22,939 bases of DNA from Candidatus Moraniibacteriota bacterium (GCA_030690925.1 JAUYFO010000085.1:1-22939); one strand, 5' to 3'. Counted from the stretch's first letter, positions 1 through 6,316 are shown. A program made the numbers and translations. Notes: generated from the letters alone by a model not told the origin.

Positions 1-1722
1 GAAGCGTTCAGCTTCTTCGATGAGAATAATTGTAGCGTTGGGAATATCGATGCCGACTTCGACGACCGCAGTCGCGACCAAGAGGTCATATCTTTTTTCT
101 TTGAAGTCACGCATGATAGCCTCTTTTTCTTTGGCCTTGATGCGCCCGTGGAGCAGACCAATTTTGAGGTGAGGGAAAACTTTTTCTGCCAGATGCTGGT
201 GTTCGACGATGGCTGCTTTGACGTCTTTGATGGCGAGAGACTCTTCTACGAGAGGAAAGATGACAAAGGCTTGGCGACCTTTGGTGATTTCACTCCGAAT
301 GAATTCGTAGATCTTCTGACGATCACGCTCACTTTTGGCGATTTTGGTGATGATGGGCTTGCGATCTTTGGGCAGTTCGTCGAGAATGGAGAGGTCGAGG
401 TTGCCGAAAAAGGCCAGGGTGAGGGTGCGGGGGATAGGAGTGGCAGTCATGGTGAGGAAATGTGGCACAGTATTTTTGCTACCATCCTTGCTGCCAAAAC
501 TGGCCTCTTGCAATTTGGCGCGCTGGGCCACGCCGAAGCGGTGTTGCTCATCCACCACGATGAGAGCGAGGTTGTCGAAGGCTACGTCGTCTTGGAGGAG
601 AGCGTGGGTGCCGATGATGATTTTTGGGATGCCCGACTTGATGGCTTTGAGGAGTGTGGGACGGGTAACGGGCTTGCCATCGAATAGGCGGTAGCTACCG
701 GTGAGGAGGGTGACACCATGACCTGTTTCCGAAAACAGTTTTTGGAAGCTTTCGAAGTGTTGACGGGCCAGGATTTCGGTCGGGGCCAGGATGGCGGTCT
801 GGAATCCGTTTTCAGCGGCTACGAAAGCGCTGATTCCCGCTACGACGGTTTTGCCTGAGCCAACGTCACCATTTAAGAGGCGATTCATAGGCCTGGGTTT
901 CTCTATGTCTTGTAAAATTTCATAACTGGCTTTTCGCTGGGCATCAGTCAGAGTAAAGGGAAGGGCAGTAACAAATTTTTTGATCACGGCTTCATCAAAA
1001 GGAAGGGTTGTTGCTGTGGCCGTTTCGAAGAGGGCTTTGACTTGGAGGGCTTTCAGTTGGACGAAGAGCATTTCGTCAAAGGCGAAGCGTTTGCGGGCGA
1101 TGAGTTCGTGCTCAGTATCTTTGGGGAAGTGAATGGAGAAGAGCGCTTGCTTGAGGGAAGGGAGGTGCAGTCGATTGAGGATATCTTCTGGTACGGGGTC
1201 GGGAAATGCAGTGAGCTTCTGAAAGATGCCAGTTAGCTGCCAGCGAAAAAACTTGGACGTTAGTCCGGCCGTTTCCGGATAGACAGGAACCAGTCGGCCA
1301 GTGTGGGTGGCATCGCGCGAGGAACGCTCGAAAGCGGGACTTTGCATGAGCAGTCCTTTCTGATCACGGGTGACTTTGCCACTGACGCGGATAGCCATGC
1401 CTACCTCGAGTGTCTGGGCTACGAAGCGTTGGTTGAACCACAGAAGACGGATCTGGCCGGTGTCATCGGTCAGGGTGGCTTCGGTGAGAAAGAGTTTTTT
1501 TTTCCAGGTGCGCCCGGCCTCCAGACTAGTGATGGTGCCGAGAGTGGTGCATTTCTCATCGGCTGTGAGCGTATCAATGGTGTGAATTTGGGAATAGTCC
1601 TCGTAACGAAAGGGAAAGTGGTAGAGCATATCACCGACTGTCAAAATACCCATACGACCCAGCTTGGCCAAAGTAAGTTTTTTGATAGAAGTAATGTCTG
1701 AGAGGGGAGTAGTGAATGTCAT
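1..1722 (-). CDS. recG: ATP-dependent DNA helicase RecG (C-terminus cut by window edge)
   Basis: RecG remodels stalled replication forks and Holliday junctions, coupling ATP hydrolysis to branch migration. Translating the minus strand from ATG at 1722 gives 574 uninterrupted codons to the left edge. An N-terminal wedge/OB region is followed by the superfamily 2 helicase core. Visible motifs are Walker A GDVGSGKT (Lys291), motif Ia APTEILARQH, the RecG-type DExH box VVDEQHRFG, motif III TATPIPRTL, and motif IV/V elements LLHGRIK and ATAVVEVGIDIP. The window ends just after EEAERF, before the arginine-finger QLRGRVGR motif and the TRG wedge helix, so roughly 100 residues are missing. The start is supported by the normal distance from the N-terminus to Walker A and by a TATAAT box only 6 nt upstream, which suggests a leaderless mRNA. 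Family assignment is secure. Confidence 0.97.
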   Translation of the reverse strand, partial: MTFTTPLSDITSIKKLTLAKLGRMGILTVGDMLYHFPFRYEDYSQIHTIDTLTADEKCTTLGTITSLEAGRTWKKKLFLTEATLTDDTGQIRLLWFNQRFVAQTLEVGMAIRVSGKVTRDQKGLLMQSPAFERSSRDATHTGRLVPVYPETAGLTSKFFRWQLTGIFQKLTAFPDPVPEDILNRLHLPSLKQALFSIHFPKDTEHELIARKRFAFDEMLFVQLKALQVKALFETATATTLPFDEAVIKKFVTALPFTLTDAQRKASYEILQDIEKPRPMNRLLNGDVGSGKTVVAGISAFVAAENGFQTAILAPTEILARQHFESFQKLFSETGHGVTLLTGSYRLFDGKPVTRPTLLKAIKSGIPKIIIGTHALLQDDVAFDNLALIVVDEQHRFGVAQRAKLQEASFGSKDGSKNTVPHFLTMTATPIPRTLTLAFFGNLDLSILDELPKDRKPIITKIAKSERDRQKIYEFIRSEITKGRQAFVIFPLVEESLAIKDVKAAIVEHQHLAEKVFPHLKIGLLHGRIKAKEKEAIMRDFKEKRYDLLVATAVVEVGIDIPNATIILIEEAERF

Positions 1723-1728
1723 GTATCC

Positions 1729-1734
1729 ATTATA
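1729..1734 (-). promoter_or_regulatory. Putative -10 box of recG (leaderless start)
   Basis: A perfect TATAAT on the minus strand is separated from the recG ATG by only 6 nt. With the usual distance of about 7 nt from -10 box to transcription start, the mRNA would begin at or next to the A of ATG. The -35 region is poor (TTCCGA at 1752-1757). No Shine-Dalgarno is possible in so short a leader. Confidence 0.5.
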
Positions 1735-1750
1735 TCATCCGTCTATATTT

Positions 1751-1798
1751 CTCGGAAAAGAAAGCAGACCCAGGGCACCGGTTGGTGCTCTGGGTCTG
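1751..1798 (-). terminator. Rho-independent terminator of the 116-residue gene
   Basis: Arms at 1765-1779 and 1784-1798 form a 15-bp stem (one G-U pair) around a 4-nt loop. On the minus strand the stem is followed by the pyrimidine tract CTTTCTTTTCC. It lies between the 116-residue gene and recG and so separates their transcripts. Confidence 0.85.
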
Positions 1799-1854
1799 TG
1801 AAAGTCCATTTCTGGACGGGGGCGGGAGAGAAAACTTTGAGCCGAGTTTGTTTC

Positions 1855-2205
1855 TTAAACGCGGAGTTCAGCTTGGCTGCGTGCCGGGCTGAAACGAGAA
1901 CGATTTCTTCGCCTAGGTGCGGGGGGTGGTTCCACCTGCAGATCCATGGCATTGAGCACCTCATACATCTCCTCGGGGGTGGGAGGTCGATAAGGAGGTT
2001 TCATCTTGGTACGGAACAGGATCACTGTGCCGACCACTTCGATACATAAAAACGAAAATTCGCGCTTTGTCTTGTAGAAAGCACCTAGCAATCCGCGCAA
2101 GTATTTCTCTTGACGCGGACTGATGTTGCTTTCGAAAGTAACCCGGGCGAGCGCAGCAGTCTGCTCGTCGGGGACTTCTATTTTTCTTACGTCTGGAATA
2201 TTCAT
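1855..2205 (-). CDS. Hypothetical protein, 116 aa
   Basis: Not recognised. The protein is 116 residues, soluble, with no signal peptide or membrane helix. A mixed charged N-terminal half (residues 1-70, containing RQEKYLRGLLGAFYKTKR and a hydrophobic strand-like stretch FLCIEVVGTVILF) is followed by a proline/arginine-rich tail (PPYRPPTPEE, PPPAPRRRNRSR). The start ATG is preceded at good distance by AAGGGGC, a weak Shine-Dalgarno. A strong promoter upstream (2279-2308) and a strong terminator downstream (1751-1798) bracket exactly this frame, which is the best argument that it is a real monocistronic gene. The basic tail could bind nucleic acid, but that is only a guess. Confidence 0.65.
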   Translation of the reverse strand: MNIPDVRKIEVPDEQTAALARVTFESNISPRQEKYLRGLLGAFYKTKREFSFLCIEVVGTVILFRTKMKPPYRPPTPEEMYEVLNAMDLQVEPPPAPRRRNRSRFSPARSQAELRV

Positions 2206-2278
2206 GAAAGCCCCTTAGGTTTTGTGGCTCTCATCTTCTCCTCAGCCCAACTCTTATTATTGTCAAAGAAGTCTGTCA

Positions 2279-2308
2279 ACTATAACGCAAAAAAGAGTCT
2301 CCTGTCAA
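2279..2308 (-). promoter_or_regulatory. Sigma70-type promoter of the 116-residue gene
   Basis: Minus-strand TTGACA (2303-2308), an 18-nt spacer, then TATAGT (2279-2284). The -35 lies in the trailer of tRNA-Arg(CCG). The predicted start near 2272 leaves a leader of about 67 nt before the ATG at 2205. Confidence 0.7.
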
Positions 2309-2320
2309 GAAAAATATTTG

Positions 2321-2392
2321 TGTCCCCGCGTGGAGTCGAACCACGATCTCAGGCTTCGGAGGCCTACGCTCAATCCGTTGAGCTACGAGGAC
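2321..2392 (-). tRNA. tRNA-Arg (anticodon CCG)
   Basis: The minus strand folds as a full cloverleaf. The acceptor stem GTCCTCG pairs with CGGGGAC (one G-U), the D arm is GCTC/GAGC, and the anticodon stem TAGGC/GCCTG carries loop CTCCGAA (anticodon CCG, reading CGG). The T arm CGTGG/CCACG has loop TTCGACT. Discriminator A. The CCA end is not encoded. A T-rich run (CAAATATTTTTC) follows the 3' end. Confidence 0.95.
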
Positions 2393-2430
2393 GGGATTTA
2401 CTCATACTAGCGAATGCTTACCCTTTCGGC

Positions 2431-2465
2431 AAACAAAACCACCCTGAGTTTATATCGAAGGGTGG
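2431..2465 (-). terminator. Terminator after tRNA-Arg(GCG)
   Basis: On the minus strand CCACCCT (2459-2465) and AGGGTGG (2439-2445) form a 7-bp stem with a 13-nt loop followed by TTTTGTTT. It lies between the two tRNA-Arg genes and implies that the downstream tRNA-Arg(CCG) has its own promoter. TTTGCC-N18-TAGTAT just upstream of that tRNA is a candidate. Confidence 0.75.
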
Positions 2466-2475
2466 GCTCTCTTTG

Positions 2476-2548
2476 TGCGCCCGGCAAGAATCGGACTTAC
2501 GACCTTCTGGACCGCAACCAGACGCTCTATCCACTGAGCTACGGGCGC
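2476..2548 (-). tRNA. tRNA-Arg (anticodon GCG)
   Basis: Complete minus-strand cloverleaf. The acceptor stem GCGCCCG/CGGGCGC is perfect, the D arm is GCTC/GAGC, and the anticodon stem TCTGG/CCAGA has loop TTGCGGT, giving anticodon GCG (codons CGC/CGU). Discriminator A, CCA not encoded. Most bacteria read CGN with an A34 (inosine) tRNA-Arg(ACG), so a G34 version is unusual. The T loop TCCGATT has C rather than T at position 55. The tRNA begins 12 nt after the stop of the 2561-3088 gene, so it may be processed from that transcript. Confidence 0.92.
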
Positions 2549-2560
2549 AACGCAACACAC

Positions 2561-3088
2561 TTAAATATGCAGTAATTTCTCCAATGTGTCAACCAGGCCC
2601 GGCTCATGTTTGTCTTCGGGGACGAACTGGACCAGGGTGTCATAGAGCTCGCGTACCGGGAGGGTAGTGATGGGGATGTGGACGTGCGAGACCAGATTGC
2701 CGTTGGTTTTGATAGAAAGGAGGTTGTCGAATGGTGGTTCATCATAGAGGTGGAAGGATTCGATGTCTTCGAATTCATAGAATTCTTTGCCAGCGACGAT
2801 GCCACGGGAGGTGATATAGAACAGCAGGGTACGGGGCTCGTGACTGAGTGCCAGATAGCCAGTCATACCGACCAGAATAAAGGTGATGGCCATGAGCGGG
2901 CTGTTGGTATAGAGTGCCCAGGCGATGATGATAATGAGAAGTGTGGTCACTACCAGACGGGCCTTGGGGCCAAGCTCAAGTGGCTCGTGTTCTGGGGCAT
3001 CCCAGTGGAGCAGTATCTGCCCATAACGTGGAGCGAGTGTGTGGGTTTCGGGATTGCTCCCGCTGTGAAAATTGTGGGGGGCATTCAT
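2561..3088 (-). CDS. Conserved hypothetical membrane protein, two TM helices plus PH-like domain
   Basis: 175 residues from ATG at 3088; a TTG two codons upstream is a less likely start. An N-terminal soluble stretch (about 1-45) is followed by two closely spaced hydrophobic helices (VVTTLLIIIIAWALY and AITFILVGMTGYLAL). A C-terminal beta-rich cytosolic domain follows (RTLLFYITSRGIVAGKEFYEF onward) and the protein ends in an amphipathic helix VDTLEKLLHI. This layout, with two helices and a small domain that starts with a strand reading the -I-T--GI--G---Y pattern, resembles the bacterial PH-like (DUF304/YdbT-type) membrane proteins common in CPR genomes. The exact family is not certain. A TATAGT box at 3107-3112 lies 18 nt before the ATG, and there is no Shine-Dalgarno. 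Confidence 0.75.
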   Translation of the reverse strand: MNAPHNFHSGSNPETHTLAPRYGQILLHWDAPEHEPLELGPKARLVVTTLLIIIIAWALYTNSPLMAITFILVGMTGYLALSHEPRTLLFYITSRGIVAGKEFYEFEDIESFHLYDEPPFDNLLSIKTNGNLVSHVHIPITTLPVRELYDTLVQFVPEDKHEPGLVDTLEKLLHI

Positions 3089-3186
3089 AGTCAAAGTGTT
3101 TCTTTTACTATAGCATATTTTGCTTATAACTCATGCTCTTCACAAAGCCTAGAGGGCCTGATACCATGACGAGGCGGAAAATATGA

Positions 3187-3202
3187 GGAGGAGTGGCCGA
3201 GT
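3187..3202 (+). pseudogene. 5' tRNA-Ser/Leu-like fragment
   Basis: GGAGGAGTGGCCGAGT matches the acceptor strand and start of the D arm of class II tRNAs; compare the intact tRNA-Ser at 12622, which begins GGAGAGGTGGCCGAGC. Here it stops abruptly at a palindromic element. The words CAGTCTTG and GTCCCG reappear at 3275-3287, as if the rest of an anticodon arm lay beyond the insertion. Confidence 0.4.
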
Positions 3203-3239
3203 CCCGCCCACATCCCGCTTGTGCGGGAAGTATGGCGGG
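3203..3239 (+). repeat. Nested palindrome (REP/MITE-like element)
   Basis: The outer arms CCCGCC (3203-3208) and GGCGGG (3234-3239) enclose the inner arms TCCCGC (3213-3218) and GCGGGA (3223-3228) around TTGT. There is no T-run after it, so it is not a terminator. It separates a tRNA-like 5' fragment from what follows. Confidence 0.6.
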
Positions 3240-3255
3240 TAAAGGTTGAAGTTTA

Positions 3256-3270
3256 TCCGCCTTTGGCGGA
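3256..3270 (+). repeat. Perfect short palindrome TCCGCC-TTT-GGCGGA
   Basis: 6-bp arms with a 3-nt loop, 17 nt after the nested palindrome and built from the same GC-rich word. It is probably part of the same repeat element. Confidence 0.55.
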
Positions 3271-3295
3271 GCAACAGTCTTGTCCCGTATAAGGC

Positions 3296-3383
3296 GGAGG
3301 CGTGTGTGAGTGGTTGAAACAGACAGTCTTGAAAACTGTTATACCGCAAGGTATCGAAGGTTCGAATCCTTCCGCCTCCGCCA
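3296..3383 (+). tRNA. tRNA-Ser (anticodon TGA)
   Basis: A class II tRNA. The acceptor stem GGAGGCG/CGCCTCC has discriminator G and an encoded CCA. The anticodon stem ACAGT/ACTGT has loop CTTGAAA (anticodon TGA). The variable arm TACC-GCAA-GGTA and T arm GAAGG/CCTTC with loop TTCGAAT are intact. It is the only tRNA here with a genomic CCA. Confidence 0.95.
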
Positions 3384-3400
3384 TGTATGGGATTGAGAGA

Positions 3401-3455
3401 AACTGTCGTACCGCAAGGTATCGAAGGTTCGTATCTAACCTCTTCCGCTCTCAAT
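3401..3455 (+). pseudogene. Degenerate duplicate of the 3' half of tRNA-Ser(TGA)
   Basis: From AACTGT onward the sequence repeats the 3' half of the preceding tRNA. A 23-bp identical block (3409-3431 = 3342-3364) covers the whole variable arm and the start of the T arm. It then diverges with a few inserted bases, and TTCCGC/CTC remnants of the acceptor remain recognisable. The offset is 67 nt. The copy cannot fold as a tRNA because its T arm is broken. Duplicated tRNA 3' ends are the classic trace of integrase attachment sites, but a slippage duplication is equally possible. Confidence 0.65.
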
Positions 3456-3479
3456 TGAAGTCTTGTCAGCTAAGCATGT

Positions 3480-4103
3480 ATGTCAAAAAAATCGATTCTT
3501 TTTGTGGCTGGGGTCGCCATCCTTTTTGTATGCTTAATTTTTTGGTATGTTGCTTCTCGGCCGTGGCCGGTGAAGAATTATCCTACGACTCTGAGTGGGC
3601 CGGGGCTGATGTTCGGGGATAGTTTGGTCGAGGGGGTAGGAGCGGAGAATAATACGTTGCCGCAGCAACTGGGACGATTGACCAATACCAAGATTTTGAA
3701 CTACGGGGTGAGTGGTGATACCACGCGCGATGGTCTGGCTCGGCTGGATGAAGCGTTGGCACAGCAGCCTAAAGTGGCCATCGTCCTTTTGGGTGGCAAT
3801 GATTTTTTGAAAAAGATTCCCAAGGAAGAGACCTTTCAGAATTTGGCAAAAATCGTGACAGCCTTTCAGTCGGAGGGAGCCATCGTCATGGTGCTCGGGG
3901 TACGTAGTGGATTAGTGGGCGGAGGAGCGGATGCGGAGTACGAATCACTGGCCAAAAATACCGGGGCGGTGTACGTTTCCGATGTCTTATCCGGTATTTT
4001 CGCTCACCCGGATTTAATGAGCGATGCTATTCATCCCAATGCGGCAGGCTATGGCAAGATTGCCGAACGTTTGGCGCCCTTACTGAAGAAGTACCTGAAG
4101 TAG
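3480..4103 (+). CDS. Membrane-anchored SGNH/GDSL-family hydrolase (TesA/lysophospholipase L1-like)
   Basis: 207 residues. An N-terminal hydrophobic segment (residues 5-25) preceded by two lysines is a signal anchor that places the catalytic domain outside the membrane. SGNH blocks appear in order: GDS with nucleophile Ser48, Gly79 in NYGVSGDTT, GGND with Asn107, and DAIHPN with Asp182 and His185. All four signature residues are therefore present and the enzyme should be active as an esterase, lipase or thioesterase; the substrate cannot be read from the sequence. Length and layout match the TesA-like arylesterase group. The start ATG has no Shine-Dalgarno. The gene stands alone: a separate promoter (4120-4148) follows its TAG stop. 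Confidence 0.92.
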   Translation: MSKKSILFVAGVAILFVCLIFWYVASRPWPVKNYPTTLSGPGLMFGDSLVEGVGAENNTLPQQLGRLTNTKILNYGVSGDTTRDGLARLDEALAQQPKVAIVLLGGNDFLKKIPKEETFQNLAKIVTAFQSEGAIVMVLGVRSGLVGGGADAEYESLAKNTGAVYVSDVLSGIFAHPDLMSDAIHPNAAGYGKIAERLAPLLKKYLK

Positions 4104-4119
4104 CGCCAAGAAGCGTGGA

Positions 4120-4148
4120 TTGATAGTGTGGGGAAAACAGTCTACAAT
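4120..4148 (+). promoter_or_regulatory. Promoter of the ABC exporter operon
   Basis: TTGATA (4120-4125), a 17-nt spacer, then TACAAT (4143-4148). The predicted start near 4155 leaves a leader of about 26 nt before the short DUF1993-like frame at 4181. Confidence 0.75.
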
Positions 4149-4180
4149 AAGGGAACGACTAAATTTTTTTACACAGCACT

Positions 4181-4294
4181 ATGGCAGCTCTATCGATGTA
4201 CAACGTGACCGTACCGGAATTCAAGCGCTCACTCTTGGTGCTCAAAAGTATCTTGGCCAAGGCCGAGGCACTTGTTGCTGAAAAAAAGAAGTAG
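4181..4294 (+). pseudogene. 37-residue DUF1993 N-terminal remnant heading the ABC operon
   Basis: ATG at 4181 opens a 37-codon frame ending in TAG at 4292-4294. Its residues MAALSMYNVTVPEF and the following -LL-L---L-KAEA- pattern match the start of DUF1993 proteins, which typically begin with L-SMY-A-VP-F, then an -LGNL--IL-KA-AHA- helix, and run to about 165-170 residues. Everything after the first helix is missing and the frame ends in an A-rich stretch (GAAAAAAAGAAG). The ABC ATPase ATG begins one base after the TAG, so the remnant is positioned to couple translation of that gene. It could be a decayed gene fused to the operon by deletion, or a short leader peptide kept for coupling. Confidence 0.6.
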
Positions 4295-4295
4295 T

Positions 4296-5219
4296 ATGGC
4301 GGCGGCATTGACGATACACAATCTGAAAAAAACCTACCAGAGTGGTGTGCAGGCCCTCAAAGGGGTGAGTTTGGAAGTGGCTGAAGGTGATTTCTTTGGA
4401 CTGCTTGGTCCTAACGGAGCGGGCAAGACTACGCTCATCGCTATTGTCACTGGTCTCAGTAACAAAACCTCTGGAACAGTGGCGGTGTTTGATTATGACA
4501 TTACCACGGCCACGGCGTTGGCCAAGGCCAGTGTCGGTGTGGTCCCGCAGGAATTCAATTTCAGTATTTTCGAAAAAGTAATTGATATCGTGTGTGACCA
4601 GGCAGGGTACTATGGCATTGCGCGGGCAGTAGCGTTGCCTCGGGCAGAAAAGTACCTGAAGCTCTTGGGATTGTGGGAGAAGAGAAACGAAATAGCCATG
4701 TGTCTTTCTGGCGGCATGAAACGCCGGCTCATGATTGTCCGGGCGCTTATTCATGAACCGAAGCTTTTGATTCTTGATGAACCGACGGCTGGCGTGGATA
4801 TCGAGCTGCGGCGGGAGATGTGGGACTTCCTCCGCAAACTGAACGCTGCTGGAACCACCATTATCTTGACCACGCATTATTTGGAAGAAGCCGAGCAACT
4901 GTGCAAGCGCATTGCCATCATCAATAACGGCAAAATTGTTTCCGAAGGATTGGTCAAAGACTTATTGGGGACATTGGCCATTGAGACGTTTATCTTTGAT
5001 CTGGTAACCCCTTTGACCGAAGCCAACGAGAAGCTGGTGGCGCAGTTCGGGGTGAAAAAAGTGGATCAGGATACTATTGAAATGATGGTACAGCAAGGAG
5101 AGAGCCTGAGTGATGCTGTGGCAGCCCTCAGCCGGCTGGATATCCAGGTGCGCAGCATGCGTAATAAGTCTAACCGTCTCGAAGAATTGTTTCTTGATGT
5201 CACCAAAAAACCTGTATAA
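4296..5219 (+). CDS. ABC transporter ATP-binding protein (ABC-2 exporter, DrrA/CcmA-like)
   Basis: 307 residues from the ATG at 4296; an upstream in-frame codon at 4272 lies inside the preceding short frame and lacks homology. All nucleotide-binding motifs are present: Walker A GPNGAGKTT (38-46), Q-loop Gln85, signature LSGGMKRRL (137-145), Walker B LLILDEPT (157-164), D-loop AGVD, and H-loop His194. A C-terminal extension of about 80 residues follows, as in DrrA-type drug/polysaccharide exporter ATPases. It is separated by 2 nt from the permease gene, with which it must form the exporter. The substrate is unknown. Translation is probably coupled to the 37-codon frame that ends one base upstream. 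Confidence 0.95.
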   Translation: MAAALTIHNLKKTYQSGVQALKGVSLEVAEGDFFGLLGPNGAGKTTLIAIVTGLSNKTSGTVAVFDYDITTATALAKASVGVVPQEFNFSIFEKVIDIVCDQAGYYGIARAVALPRAEKYLKLLGLWEKRNEIAMCLSGGMKRRLMIVRALIHEPKLLILDEPTAGVDIELRREMWDFLRKLNAAGTTIILTTHYLEEAEQLCKRIAIINNGKIVSEGLVKDLLGTLAIETFIFDLVTPLTEANEKLVAQFGVKKVDQDTIEMMVQQGESLSDAVAALSRLDIQVRSMRNKSNRLEELFLDVTKKPV

Positions 5220-5221
5220 CT

Positions 5222-5995
5222 ATGACGCTCAATCAAATGTGGGTGGCCTATATGACGATTGTCCGTAAAGAAACGGGCCGTTTTCTTCGGATCTGGCCGC
5301 AGACACTTCTGCCGTCAGTCATTACTACCACGCTCTACTATGTGATCTTTGGCGCCTTCATCGGTTCGCAGATTCAGGCTATTGGTGGCTTCACCTATAT
5401 TCAGTTCATCGTGCCAGGTCTGGTCATGATGGCCGTCATTACCAATTCTTTTTCCAATGTGGCGAGCTCGTTTTTCGGCGCCAAGTTTCAGAAACAGATC
5501 GAAGAATTGCTAGTCGCTCCGGTGTCACCGTTTGTGGTGGTGGCGGGCTATGTCACCGGGGGACTACTGCGTGGACTGCTCACCGGGGCCTTGGTGCTGG
5601 GGGTGGCCCTGTTCTTTACCCATCTCACCATGCACAGTATCTTTCTTACCGTGGCGTTCATTTTCCTGACAGCATTGTTGTTTTCCCTGGCCGGGATGGT
5701 CAACGCCATCTATGCCAAGAAGTTCGATGGCATCTCGATCGTGTCGGTGTTCGTGTTGACGCCGCTCACCTATCTCGGCGGTGTGTTTTACTCGGTTACT
5801 ATGCTGCCACCATTTTGGCAAAAAGTTTCGGCTTTGAACCCCATTCTCTACATGGTTAATGGATTCCGCTATGGACTGCTGGGGATTTCTGATGTCAACG
5901 TCACTGGCAGCTTTATCATCCTCGTCATCTTGAGTGGCGTGATGCTCGGACTTACTATGTATCTGTTCAAGACTGGGAGAGGTCTGCGGACATAA
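5222..5995 (+). CDS. ABC-2 type transporter permease (DrrB-like)
   Basis: 257 residues with about six hydrophobic helices. The ABC-2 membrane family pattern is clear: a cytosolic N-terminal amphipathic helix, then LLPSVITTTLYYVIFGAF, a second helix after the YIQFIVPGL motif, the conserved coupling segment KFQKQIEELLVAPVSP, and the late motif PLTYLGGVFYS with the LNPILYMVNGFRYGLLG segment before the last helix. It starts 2 nt after the ATPase stop (ATG 5222) and is the membrane half of that exporter. The gene ends at TAA 5993-5995 with no obvious terminator before the structured region that follows. Confidence 0.95.
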   Translation: MTLNQMWVAYMTIVRKETGRFLRIWPQTLLPSVITTTLYYVIFGAFIGSQIQAIGGFTYIQFIVPGLVMMAVITNSFSNVASSFFGAKFQKQIEELLVAPVSPFVVVAGYVTGGLLRGLLTGALVLGVALFFTHLTMHSIFLTVAFIFLTALLFSLAGMVNAIYAKKFDGISIVSVFVLTPLTYLGGVFYSVTMLPPFWQKVSALNPILYMVNGFRYGLLGISDVNVTGSFIILVILSGVMLGLTMYLFKTGRGLRT

Positions 5996-6014
5996 ATTGC
6001 TTTTCATAATTGTG

Positions 6015-6232
6015 CCATTTAGAGACGACCGTCTGTAAACGGTACAAATGGTGAAGAGGGATAGGAGTGGTTGGAAATATCTTCCCTTTTCTTCCCCCGT
6101 GTTTCTCTCGAACCTCTCATGACTCGTTCTGTCGAATAGGGAGCTAGACCACCGAGACCATCTTGCGTCGCTTTACTGTTACCGACGAACTCATCAGATA
6201 GATGACTGAGAGAAACGGGCAGGGAACCAACC
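6015..6232 (+). ncRNA. Candidate structured RNA in the gene-free stretch 5996-6316
   Basis: No protein frame is convincing here. Several nested complementary segments are visible. CCATTT/AAATGG (6015-6020/6046-6051) closes ACCGT/ACGGT (6028-6032/6039-6043). GAAGAGGGA (6053-6061) can pair with TCCCTTTTC (6083-6091). A composite long-range helix joins GGTTGG (6069-6074), TTCC (6092-6095), CCCG (6096-6099) and TTTCTCTC (6102-6109) to GAGAGAAA (6208-6215), CGGG (6216-6219), GGAA (6223-6226) and CCAACC (6227-6232). A small hairpin CGTCG/CGACG lies inside (6166-6170/6183-6187). The GAAGAGGGA helix and the GGTTGG pairing overlap in a pseudoknot-like way or are alternatives. I recognise no known family (not RNase P, tmRNA, SRP RNA or a T-box). 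It could be an independent RNA or the 5' leader of the GH130 genes. Confidence 0.4.
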
Positions 6233-6293
6233 TGTCACATCTAAAAACATTCTGTACGAAGCATTTGTTTTTTCTTCAAACATGTTTTTGTGA

Positions 6294-6299
6294 TAGAAT
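6294..6299 (+). promoter_or_regulatory. Possible -10 box of the GH130 gene pair
   Basis: TAGAAT, 17 nt before the ATG at 6317, in a T-rich stretch; no good -35 is visible. If used, the leader would be about 10 nt with no Shine-Dalgarno. Confidence 0.35.
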
Positions 6300-6316
6300 A
6301 GAAAAAACAGAAACCA

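Noticed and set aside
148..1701. Several plus-strand frames in the first 1.7 kb
   Set aside because: All are shadows of recG on the minus strand, which reads through the whole interval without a stop.
3203..3270. CRISPR array or terminator interpretation of the palindromes
   Set aside because: There are only two different palindromes, with no regular spacers and no T-run after either.
3149..3454. 101-residue minus-strand frame containing GGGGRIRTFDTLRYN
   Set aside because: It is the antisense reading of tRNA-Ser and its duplicate; such peptides are a well-known artefact of tRNA loci.
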